Assembly (NCBI GenBank): GCA_001051155.2
Contig: JYIP02000004.1
Coordinates: 4,520,383-4,584,382, forward strand
DNA from: Chrysoporthe austroafricana
Lineage: Eukaryota; Ascomycota; Sordariomycetes; Diaporthales; Cryphonectriaceae
Length of the DNA stretch: 64,000 nucleotides
Direction: 5' to 3'
Shown here: one piece after another, positions 1-9,086 of the stretch
How the letters are laid out: every line of letters starts with the position of its first letter
How positions within the stretch are numbered: position 1 is the first letter of the stretch
Program-made: the position numbers and the translations under genes
The notes under the pieces: model-generated
Database searches by the model: none
What the model was told of the DNA's origin: nothing
The model's input: only the letters and a program-made list of their open reading frames with translations

Positions 1-75
1 GTCTGGCATTCGAACCTGGCTGTCGAATGCCAGACCCTCGAATGCCAGGCCCTCGAATGCCAGGCCCTCGAGACT
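1..75. repeat. 15-bp tandem repeat with inverted flanking copy
   Basis: Three copies of a 15-bp unit containing TCGAATGCCAG begin near 23, 38 and 53. Bases 1-13 are the exact reverse complement of the first copy, so the left edge can also fold as a hairpin. No coding content is seen. Confidence 0.75.
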
Positions 76-531
76 TACAAGCACACCTCTAAGCTTCTCC
101 GCTTCTAACCGCACGCGCAAGACTTGCCTTGTTTTCAAGGGCTGGTACCAGGAAGTGAAGGCCAGTCGAGGCCTCCAGAACCTGGTACTATTTTTTTTCC
201 TTGAAAAAATTCAAATACAATTAATGATAAAAAAAAAAAATCACCCGCAGCGGATTCTTCGGTGTTGACTGAGATGCTGACGGTGGCGTCCAGTTCCAGC
301 GCCCCGACCCTGTTTTTGAATAATACTCCGATCCGGGCTCTGGACCAAGACGGATGCGGAATGTCTGGGATTCCACCGACCGCGAATTACAGCGCACCTT
401 TGAACTGCGGGCTGACACGGCCATTTCGCCATTCCCGAGGCCTGCGACATTACGCAGTTCCGCCGGTTATCCCCAACAGATGACAGGATTTGAAGGCTCC
501 CCCAGAGGTACGGCATGCTCCGTGAAACGTA
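76..531. other. upstream region of the HMG-CoA lyase gene
   Basis: No supportable gene. It contains T-rich and A-rich runs around 190-240 and the presumed promoter and leader of the gene starting at 532. Confidence 0.5.
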
Positions 532-1869
532 ATGAATCATCAAAAGACGAGGCCGGCAGTTCGCATTGTGGAGGTCGGTCCAAGAGATGGGCTGCAGAAC
601 ATCTCCAGGAACGTCCCGACGCCGGTCAAAGTCGAGCTCATTCAGCGCTTGGTGAGAGCCGGCCTCTCGACTGTGGAGGTGACGTCCTTCGTCTCGCCCA
701 GGTGGATCCCTCAGCTGTCGGACAACACAGAGGTTCTGAGGGCAATCGAGCCGCTCTTAAGAGATGAGTCTCTCAGTTTTCCTGTCCTGATACCTAACGC
801 CAAGGGGTTGAACGGCGCGCTTGGGTACAGGATCAAGGAAGTGGCCGTTTTCGTTTCTGCGTCGGAGAGTTTCTCGCGGAAGAACACCAACTGCACAGTC
901 AGCGAAGCGCTCGCAAGGGCACGGGAGGTAGCCCACAGAGCAAAACACTGTGGCATTTCTGTTCGGGGGTGAGTTGACTGGTGAAGGCAGGACCTGACTG
1001 TGCGATGTTGACAACCGCCCAGATACATTTCGTGCGTGATAGAATGCCCGTATGACGGCCCTACGCCCCCTTCCGCTGTGCTGCACGTCGCACGCGAGCT
1101 TCTGGATATGGGGTGCTACGAGGTAAGCTTAGGCGATACGCTTGGGGTTGGATCCTCCGGCAACGTGGAGACCTTGCTGTCGATTCTCCTACAATCGATC
1201 CCTGCCGAGAAGCTCGCCGGGCACTTCCACGACACATACGGCCAAGCAGTCGCCAACGTTATGAAAGCCTACGAGATGGGGATCAGGACATTTGACAGCA
1301 GCATCGCGGGCCTCGGAGGCTGCCCATACGCCAAAGGGGCGAAGGGCAATGTGGCGACTGAAGATGTCGTTTACGGATTCCAGCGCCTTGGGGTGCCGAC
1401 GGGCATCAATCTCAAGGAGCTGGTTGCCACGGGCCAGTGGATCTCTGACTTTTTGGAGCAGCCAAATGGCAGCAGGGCCGGTGCTGCGCTTGCGGCTCGG
1501 TTCCAGGAACAAGCAACCGGTAGAAGCACCCAACCCCAGCCTACAAGCAGCTGGAAGCTGGTGCGGAACGCAGAGCAGTGCATCCTCACCCAGAGTGTCA
1601 GGAGTATGAACGCCACCCTGTCTTATCACTCAAAGAATGGAAATGCGCTGACGGTTGTGATGGTCAAGAACCTTACAGAAACCATTAGATCTCTTTCATT
1701 GTATTCCGAAGACACATTCCGCATTGTCAACACTGGAGAAGCCAGATACTTTTGCACAGGGATGGCATTGGACTTATTTGAGGCTATCAGTGATGCTCCG
1801 CAGACAACGATAAACTCTGATCGACGGTCCTTGTTTCGGATGCGGCGTTGGTCTTCTTTTTGTTTGTGA
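532..1869 (+). CDS. HMG-CoA lyase with degenerate hydratase-like C-terminal extension
   Basis: HMG-CoA lyase cleaves 3-hydroxy-3-methylglutaryl-CoA to acetyl-CoA and acetoacetate, the last step of leucine degradation. Two exons, 532-968 and 1023-1869, flank a 54-nt GT..AG intron, and splicing restores the family segment GYISCVIECPYDG. The 427-residue product has EVGPRDGLQN near residue 14 (metal-binding Asp), HFHDTYG with His213 and His215, and the GLGGCPYAKGAKGN loop with catalytic Cys246. All expected active-site landmarks are present, so the lyase half looks functional. Fungal lyases normally end near residue 320. Here the frame runs on into an enoyl-CoA hydratase-like segment and then a frame-shifted tail that is probably not native. 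The ATG at 532 gives a short leader with no obvious mitochondrial targeting peptide. Confidence is high for the lyase and lower for the true 3' end. Confidence 0.8.
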
Positions 1870-2010
1870 TGTCTTCCTCGCCAACTCGACGGCAGAACTT
1901 CCACTCAGAGATGCGAGGTTGAACTTGGTCTCTACCCTTATCTCGAAATACATAATTCGAGAATGGAGCCAATCTCTAGCGGTGTCCGAGCAGAGTATCT
2001 CAATCATGCT
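1552..2010 (+). pseudogene. decayed enoyl-CoA hydratase/isomerase-like domain fused to the lyase
   Basis: From about residue 330 of the lyase frame the peptide changes to a crotonase pattern: NALTVVMVKNLTETIRSL, then an oxyanion-type GEARYFCTGM, then LFEAISDAPQTTI. Near 1807-1812 the pattern jumps to another frame, which reads LIDGPCFGCGVGLLFVCDV followed by LPLRDARLNLVSTLISK up to about 1965. The joint is a one-base gain or two-base loss. The segment between CTGM and LFEAI is shorter than usual, suggesting an internal deletion as well. Crotonase-family enzymes include 3-methylglutaconyl-CoA hydratase, which makes the lyase substrate, so the original may have been a two-step fusion enzyme. 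That link is an inference. A sequencing error at the joint would change the call. Confidence 0.65.
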
Positions 2011-2062
2011 TTACAGCGTCGTTCTCAAAGGTGACAATACAAGCATTGGCAGGAGCGAATCA

Positions 2063-2600
2063 TTTACAGTGTTGTGGTGGGCAGTGCAAGGGCCTAGCAT
2101 CAGGGATCCACCCCCCCCCCCAATTTTGAACCTATAAGTAGATGGACCTTTAGCTTCAGCCCCTCCCACATTCGGGGGAGGGTAATCAACATATCGCGAT
2201 CATTTCTTTACATGCCTGACCAGATGTTAGGCATCGTCAAAATACTGAAATACGGCCTGCTAGCCGAAAATCTGCTATAGCCGTTTCGTCGATAGCCCCC
2301 GCTAGCCAGTCTGACCTGTATTCTGTCTCGACGGCAGCTCCGACAGCATGTCGGATCTATATATTTATTGCCCTCCGTTTCTTAATAACCCCTGACTAGA
2401 CTGTAAGTATCGTTTATTTGGCTAGGTCTGGCTCTTTCATCTATTTAAACGTACGCTTAGGTTGTTCGAGCCTACTGCCCCGGACTTAGTGGTCGGCATA
2501 AAGTGCTGATTCAACGGAGCGGAGGACGGGCCGGAAGCGGCTTGCTGCACTGCCCGGCCGGCCTCGCCTCACAAGATTTGAGACAAGAGACGTTTATTAA
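2063..2600. other. intergenic, repeat-like, no gene seen
   Basis: Contains a C10 run near 2110, AT-biased stretches and short stop-rich frames. Composition resembles degenerate mobile DNA, but no transposase or reverse transcriptase motif could be recognised. Confidence 0.4.
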
Positions 2601-2612
2601 GGACTGCTCCCT

Positions 2613-2704
2613 AACCAGTCAAAACTTTACGCTCCCTCCCTAACCAGTCAAAACTTTACGCTCCCTCCCTAACCAGTCAAAACTTTACGCTCCCTCCCTA
2701 ACCA
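2613..2704. repeat. 29-bp tandem repeat, three copies plus partial
   Basis: The unit beginning AACCAGTCAAAACTTTACGC recurs at 2613, 2642 and 2671, with a truncated fourth copy at 2700. The copies are virtually identical, so the array is recent. Confidence 0.85.
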
Positions 2705-2771
2705 CGAATCCCACGTGCGAAAGTACCTACAGGCCCCCCCCCTTTTAATGAAATCCCGCGTGGTTGAAGAG

Positions 2772-2825
2772 GGCGGTTGAGAAGGAAGGCGGTTGAGAAG
2801 GAAGGTGGTTGAGAAGGAGGGCGTG
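2772..2825. repeat. 16-bp tandem repeat, three copies
   Basis: Copies of GGCGGTTGAGAAGGAA start at 2772, 2788 and 2804. The third has one C to T change. A GC-rich duplicated motif (GGCAGGCGCCGCA) follows near 2872-2900. Confidence 0.8.
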
Positions 2826-3650
2826 CTATCGCGATTGCCTATTTAGGAAATCTTGGTGTGATGGGTGGTGGGCAGGCGCCGCAGGCAGGCGCCGCAGGCA
2901 AGCAGGAAAGGGGGGTCCAGGGGGTTCCCCCCTGGGATATTACTAGAGCTCCTGAAAATTGAAAATTCTACTATATTTACATACAAATAAGCCAGGCCAA
3001 GCTGTCAACCTTACAACCAACACTATCGCTATTGCCATCAATAGCATTGCCACCATTAACAGCACCGCCGCCATTAACAATACCGCCGCTATCGATAGCA
3101 ACGCCGCTCGAAAGCAACGGAATTAGCATCGATTTCAGGCAAGTAAGCTTCAATATCCCCCCATTGCTCGTTACGGGGACAGGTAATTACAGCGCAGTTA
3201 CGAGTACATAAGAACACTCCGCTCCCGGTCCCGTCTTCCGTTCCGTTAATTCTTAACCGCTTCGCATCCGTTGATTCTTTAACAGATTGGCTTTACTGGG
3301 GATTAAAAAATAAAGGAAAAAATTTGTCCTACTCCCCGGAGCTTGCGGAGGGCCGAGTAGGGCAAATTTAGCGGAGCGGTTTCGTTTATTTTACTACTTC
3401 TGGCTTAATGAGAAGTATGAAGAGGTAAATAAAGTAATAGAATATTGTTCTGGAAGCATTCACATATAAATATCTCAGTTTTGTGCCTGCCGTGGCCATC
3501 TATGATTAATCATCTGGTATCTGAAGGGTCTTCTGGCTGGCTTCCCGGAATGAAGATCTTTTTCAGTTATTTAAGTCTTGTAGCATTGTCTGTCCATCCA
3601 TCTTTCGTAGCTGCTCTAGCAGTATCCGACCATATTATCTCAGTCATGCT
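2826..3650. other. repeat-like intergenic DNA, no gene seen
   Basis: Holds a GC-rich duplicated motif, a G/C-run junction near 2918-2940, and a low-complexity AAC/GCC-rich stretch from 3000 to 3120. An inverted repeat is listed separately. Open frames are short and carry no recognisable domain. Confidence 0.4.
3322..3367. repeat. inverted repeat / hairpin
   Basis: ATTTGTCCTACTC at 3322-3334 pairs with GAGTAGGGCAAAT at 3355-3367 (12 of 13 positions) across a 20-nt GC-rich spacer. It could be a transcript hairpin or a transposon-end remnant. Confidence 0.6.
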
Positions 3651-3782
3651 TTACGCTGTATGAGTTCCCAGCGGTCGATACAAACGGCTGATGATTTGAT
3701 TGTAGTTGGGTTCGTTCTCGAAGGTGATAATACCATGACGGATGAAGAAATCCAGCATGAGACAAGCATTGGCAGGGGTGAA
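3614..3782. repeat. fuller copy of a segment also found at 1978-2062
   Basis: Blocks such as CTAGCAGTATCCGA, ATCATGCTTTAC-like, GTTCTCGAAGGTGA-like and ACAAGCATTGGCAGG occur here and, in the same order but with two internal deletions of a few tens of bases, just downstream of the decayed hydratase domain at 1978-2062. One copy derives from the other or both derive from a dispersed element. Confidence 0.6.
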
Positions 3783-3887
3783 TTCACCATCGTCTAATGC
3801 CTTCTGGATATCCTGAACCGAGTATAGACTGATATCAGAAGCTTCCATGTCGTAGGGTTTAGGGATCACATTTCGATCGACCTTCAT
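3651..3887 (-). CDS. unknown short ORF (78 aa)
   Basis: An ATG-initiated frame of 78 codons reads as a plausible amphipathic protein with motifs such as QKALDDGEFTPANACLMLDF and YNQIISRLYRPLG. I do not recognise the family. It lies across the segment duplicated at 1978-2062, so it could be the first exon of a larger decayed gene or part of the dispersed repeat. No downstream exon was found. Confidence 0.3.
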   Translation of the reverse strand: MKVDRNVIPKPYDMEASDISLYSVQDIQKALDDGEFTPANACLMLDFFIRHGIITFENEPNYNQIISRLYRPLGTHTA

Positions 3888-4397
3888 GTCGTAAACGTAT
3901 TGTATCTCTGCTCGGATGAACCCATTCTTAATAATAGATGAGCTGGGAAACGCATAGAACTAAGGTATAAAGTGATCATTACCTTAGGGACGCCGCGCAT
4001 CGCTGAAATACTGCGCCGATCATTTATATATCTTCGTCTGGTACTTGATTCCCGTTGTAATGGCCTGAGTCACATAATTCCAGAGGCCAGCCAGCACACT
4101 GCCTGCTCGTGAGGGAGGAACTGTCGTGCCAGTGAGAGAACGAGCGGGAGAACAGCGGACGGATCTGGAAATGGGGACTTTGAGCTGATGAAACAAGCGG
4201 CTGGCCTTGCAGACGATTACGATTCCATTCTCACGGGCTTCACAGGGCAGGAGATTGCTCATAAGGACGCTGTATTATGGCATTGGAGCCTGACTATGGT
4301 CAGAGTCGAGGACTTGTACGTTCGATCTATAGAAGGAGCCATTCTTTAGGGCAAGGCAATGGCCATCCTAATTTTCTCGTATTTGGCGCACCGGCTC
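3888..4397. other. intergenic, no convincing gene
   Basis: An 80-codon minus frame (4020-4262) exists but shows no family motif. No RNA gene was seen. Confidence 0.35.
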
Positions 4398-5260
4398 TTC
4401 GACCTCTCCTCATGGGTCCCAGACTGGACTTCCGTCCCTGAGACTTTTGAAAGTCTCTGATACCGAGCTCAAGAACATGATTAGTATGTGGTTAGAGACA
4501 CAAACATGGAATCTGGACAACTCGCGTGCATTGACTCTCCGAGGTAACTTTGCAGATCATGTTTTGATTCTGAGCAGCCCATTAACAGGCCACGCTGTTT
4601 CTGGGCGACTTTTGGCAAATTAACTGGATCAATGAGGTGATAGGCTTGATGAAGGCATGGCAGCCCAACGAGCAAGACAGAGGACGAACATCGCTGAACA
4701 AGAGAACGGCCAGCCCGAGCGATAGAGAATACGTCTAGCGCACGCGCTCGTCGCCAGCTTCAACCACACCCCATCCCCAGGCGTCTACCACAATACCATC
4801 ACCAGGCCGGACCGGTCTCATGGTGGCGCGGTACGCACGACCGCTGTCGGAGAGGGTCTCGCGTTCTAACTGATGTACTTAGAGGCAAAGGGCGACCTGG
4901 GCGGGCTCCGTGTTCAAGCCATTATTAGAGGACTTGCAGGTAGTCTTAGACCATCCATCTCCGTATTCATATCTATACGGCAAGGTAGGGGTGCTTCTTC
5001 GTCTCGGGTGGAGGCTACTTTGGCCTGATGCCGCCGAGGACCCGAGCGCATGACCTTGTGTGTCTCTTTCCGGCTTCAGGATGCCTTTCGTAGCCAGGCC
5101 GGTCGGGACCGAGATTCAGAGACCGGGGGCCGTTGATGGAGTCGTTGAGTCGAAGCTATATTCTTGTGGGTGAGGGATATCACTATGGACTGGTCTCAGG
5201 GGAGCTGGAGGTGGGAGGTCCGGCAGAGTCTGTCCGGCTCGTTTGGCCCGGGACAGGCCC
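4398..5260 (+). pseudogene. C-terminal relic of a HET-domain (heterokaryon incompatibility) gene
   Basis: Two pieces lie in the same frame. Around 4401 the peptide FDLSSWVPDWTSVPE matches the SWVPDW element found mid-protein in HET genes. From 5007 it reads GGYFGLMPPRTRAHDLVCLF, then, after a TAG at 5091, a segment with SYILVGEGYHYGLVSGELE, the usual C-terminal pattern (GxGP..GDxV..., then LVGEaYvhGimdGE). The N-terminal HET domain (ISYVWG and LWxDxxCINQ motifs) is missing, and the sequence between the pieces holds stops. HET proteins trigger cell death when incompatible strains fuse; this copy cannot encode one. Confidence 0.6.
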
Positions 5261-5537
5261 GACCAGCTGGCATACCGACTACTCAGGAGCACGTATTTCG
5301 AATCTCTTGCTTTTTCCTGGCATCATTGCTAAACTTCTGGACACAGCATTGAGTTGTAGCACGGCAATTGCACTATTTGAGACCCGATACTGGGTTTGCG
5401 AAAATTCTCCGCGTCTGCTCCGTCCCACGCTTTTGTGAAAACTGAACATGCAACTGGTGCTATAAGTCTCCATTCTGGCCACATTATAGCGCAGGGATTG
5501 GGCAGATACTTTCGGAAGCAGCGATACCAACTGTAAG
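5261..5537. other. intergenic, no gene seen
   Basis: Short open frames only, none with a recognisable domain. Confidence 0.35.
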
Positions 5538-5588
5538 TATCAGGATTACGAAAGTGATCTTAGCCAACTAAGCTACCCCGTGGGCTCC
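5538..5588 (-). other. tRNA-Thr(CGU)-like 5' half (pseudo-tRNA or SINE head)
   Basis: The minus strand reads GGAGCC..., a D-arm-like GTAGCTTAGTTGGCTAAGAT, then TTTCGTAA, which is a normal anticodon loop with CGU. The anticodon stem is imperfect, and no T-arm (GGTTCGAATCC-like) follows, so a functional tRNA is unlikely. It could be a decayed tRNA or the tRNA-derived head of a short interspersed element. Confidence 0.35.
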
Positions 5589-6099
5589 AATTCATCGAAG
5601 AGCGGTTCCGGATTTAAAACTGAGGGCCTAATCTACATTGTGGGCAGTATCTTCGCATCCCGGCGGGTATCGATGAATTCTTCATATATTTTTATAGTCT
5701 CTTTCTCTAATGTCAGGCGCCTTTGCATTAATGCTTACTTTACGCGTTTCCTAGAGAGGATGTATGCAAATTCATTGGTCCCGGTCGAAGTGTACAAAAT
5801 GACCGCCACTCGCCCGATGTGCCTGTAATTGGCTATCAGCTGCAGGTCGGCTGGCATCCAGGTCGCACCCATGATCAGCTGGAGCTGGGCAGTCTCATCG
5901 AGCGGGGAGACTACCTATAATAACTCAGATCTGTCCCAGCTTCTCCCTTGCCTTCCGTTTTCAGTTAATCCTCTCGTTAGGACTTTGTGGCTTGCGGATT
6001 CTATTAGGCTACTGAGCAACGCCACACCCTCCCATATCGCATCTTTTGTTAAAGACTATCCGCCGCGGCAATCTCTCGCTCACTCGTGGATTCTTGTCT
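5589..6099. other. upstream of HET pseudogene, no gene seen
   Basis: Open frames on the plus strand (5580-5828, 5829-6167) carry no recognised motif. The stretch probably holds the old promoter of the HET gene. Confidence 0.35.
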
Positions 6100-7977
6100 A
6101 TGGCTCTCCAGGAACTAGTCTCCCGGGGGCCTCCGTCCGCAGACGCGCTGAGAGCCCCCACATATAACTACCAACGACTTCCGAGCGACGACCACATTCG
6201 CCTTCTGGTTCTAGAGCCGGGCGTCGCGAATGATCCTCTCGCTGGACATATGGAAGTGCTTGATTTGACGCATGTCGACTTTCAATCGAATCCGTTCGAG
6301 GCGATATCATACGTATGGGGCGCAAACGTCAAGACCGAGACTATTGCTCTTGACAGAAAGACGCTCGCAATTACGGCAAACCTGAGGAATGCTCTTTGCC
6401 AGACGAGATTTACAGATAGGCCACGCACCTTATGGGCCGACTCGGTATGTATCAACCAGGACGATGAAGCGGAAAAGGGGCGGCAAGTAGCTCTGATGGG
6501 TCGCATATTCCAAACATCGCGCTGTACCCTCATATGCCTCGGCTCCGAGCCTATATACCACCAAGTTGCTCGCGATGCCGCTACATTGATAGACGATGTA
6601 GGGAAAATGAGGGATCGGGTTTTTGAAGACCCGGACTTCTCGTGGGACTGGAACAGCTTCCCATATCCGCGAGCGGGTGATCCGCTGCTTACCGACTACA
6701 GGTGGAAATCTTGGTCGGCAATATGAGTTCAGCCCTGGCTCTTTCGTGGATGGGTTGTGCAAGAGGCAGCGCTCGGTCCGAACGCTCTCGTGCTCTGGGC
6801 GGGCGTTGAAATCCGGTGGATCAGCCTCCGAACTTATTCGTGGGTGATTCGTCGGGGGTTGCATGCAATACAAACTTTGGGGCCGTGGAAAACATCACAA
6901 ATTCATTTGCAGGCGTATAAACTCAACCAACAGAGAGAAGCCCAAACGTTTTTTAAGCAGTCTGATTCAGCGCGGTTGGAGGCTATACGGACTCTCGAAT
7001 TGCTGGACTGCGCCCGGGACCTAGCAGTAACGGACCCGAAAGACCGAATTTACGCGTTTATGGCTGTGCCGACTTCGGATAAGGGAATGGCTGATTTGCA
7101 GCCGGACTGCGGAAACAATAGACCGCATCTGGATGTCTACCGGGAGTTTGCTGTGAAATTCTTGGAAAAGACGTCAGATCTGGATCTTCTGGGCTTTGTG
7201 GAACACGGCAAGGACGACGAGCCGGATCGTTCTCCTTTGCCGTCCTGGATTCCACGCTGGGATCGCGGCGCTGGGATGTTGAGCCTTTCCTACCGGTCAT
7301 ACAACAAATTCGATGATAATACTAATGCCGTGGCTTCGGTATACAACGGTTCTATTCTCAAAGCTCAAGCAGTCGTTATCGGTTCGGTCAGATACGTGTC
7401 CAAGGAAATCGAAGACCAGACACAAATCTCGGCAGCAATCGAAGAAGTAGTTCGGCTATGAAGAGACATTGCGCCGCAATCGACAAGATACCCCGGCCCG
7501 CATTATGATCACCTGAGCTTGGCCTTCCTTGTTGCGCTCTGTCTCGGAAATTCTGACGGTGAAGAGAGCGAATTCCTCAAATCCCAGAAAGCGTTCGCAC
7601 AGCTTCTGCAATCCGACCAGCCACACCGCCCTATGGGTATTTATACGCGAGACAGGCATGCGGCACGAATAACAGCGACCGCAATAGACTTTTTACGCTA
7701 TCGACGGCTTGTTCTTGTCGGCCCAGGCTGTTACGGAGTCGCACCACAGAGCACTCGCGAGAATGATATATGCGCCTTGATTAGCGGGACGCGCTCGCCG
7801 TTCATACTTCGGGAAGTTGCTGGCGAGCAGAACCACTACAGACTTGTTGGTGCGGCCTACGTCCAAAGCGAGCGTTTCTGGGGAGACGGCACTCCATATA
7901 GGCTGGATCAGAACGAAAAGTTCAGTAGTATTTGGAAGAGGCGGGGCTTTCCAGCTAAACACATCTTCCTCCACTGA
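6100..7977 (+). pseudogene. HET-domain gene broken by two in-frame TGA codons
   Basis: One reading frame of 626 codons runs from ATG 6100 to the stop at 7975-7977 and is interrupted only by TGA at 6724-6726 and 7459-7461. The HET domain is clear: FEAISYVWG about 70 residues in, LWADSVCINQDDEAEKGRQV, VALMGRIFQ, then after the first stop PWLFRGWVVQEAALG. The middle has DPKDRIYAFM and PSWIPRWD. The C-terminus has NDICALISG and HYRLVGAAYV. Motif order and length are normal for the family and no indel is evident, so decay is recent. Both stops could be CGA to TGA transitions. A 31-nt pseudo-intron around the first stop is too short to be credible. HET proteins act in non-self recognition during hyphal fusion. 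Confidence 0.85.
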
Positions 7978-9086
7978 CCGGAGCGCAGCTCGCGACTACG
8001 TCCGCCTCGGAGGCGTTATAATTCAACTTGTTCACATCGACTGCGGCGGAGATGGTGGTGGCAATGCTACATACCTTGAGCCACACGCTCGTGGACAGCT
8101 GGACTTGTTGATAACGCAACCGCCAATGAACCTCTAACATCTCTTGAGTCGTTGTATTGCGCAACTTACATGTAACAAACCGTTCGACTGTATACCGAAA
8201 CCGACAAAGGCAAATGATCTGACTGACGTCTTCACAATTGATATTCCGTAGATAGATAATTCGATTGACGCAGTTGTCTTGGCTTTGGCTTTACAAAACC
8301 CCACCAATCTTTTTCATTTCTTTTTTTTTTGGGGGGGGGGTACCGGAATTAAATTTATACGACAGCCACAAATGGTGTATAACTCAACCAAGCGCGGTAT
8401 TGAAACCTGGGACGCGGGAGGTGTTAAGTTTCGATATCGAGCCATCCTGCCCCCCAGACACGATCAGGTTAGAGTGAACTGACGCATATAAGAACACGAT
8501 TTAAGAAGAGCGGATCTGATGGACTGAAGTTCCACAATCCACAATTCCAGCACCTTGGATCTTTATGGGTGTTTATCAGACTGATGAGGTAGCCGACCTC
8601 TAGCACGACGCCCGTTTCAGTGCGGTAGCCTCTGATAATCACCTTAGGTATAGCAGCAGAATAATAATCTGAGATGGATCCATCATATCAACCTCCTGCC
8701 TCTCCAGGACCCACTGATAAGAGAATCATAGGATTTGTGGAAGCTCTCTGAAGTAGACTAGGAATCGAATCAGAATATTTTCTACCTCGCAAGTACGCCC
8801 ATGAACATAAAGGGCCTGCGGTCTCACCGCGGATCGGTCAATTACTTTACTGGTATTGTTAAAGTTGGACACCACTGGTAGCGCCGCCAATGCGCCCACA
8901 ATGTTTGCATGGAAAACGCCCTCGTTATGAAGTAATTTACGTAGTTTATTCGGTAGAAACCCCCAATCTCATCCCTTCGCGGGAAGATTCCCAAACGCAT
9001 AACGCAAAGAAGATTTAGCCACCACAGCGCTTGGTCTTGTTCGTTGTCCAAGAATATGACAACGAATTAATTATGCATAATTTAGG
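7978..9086. other. intergenic, no gene seen
   Basis: Contains a T10G9 homopolymer junction at 8321-8340 and several short frames without motifs. It separates the decayed left end from the intact cluster. Confidence 0.45.

Noticed and set aside
6702..6732. GT..AG pair that would remove the first TGA of the HET gene
   Set aside because: Only 31 nt, far below other introns here, and the motif spacing is normal without it.
7447..7517. GT..AG pair around the second TGA of the HET gene
   Set aside because: 71 nt would shift the frame, whereas the downstream HET C-terminus is in frame without splicing.
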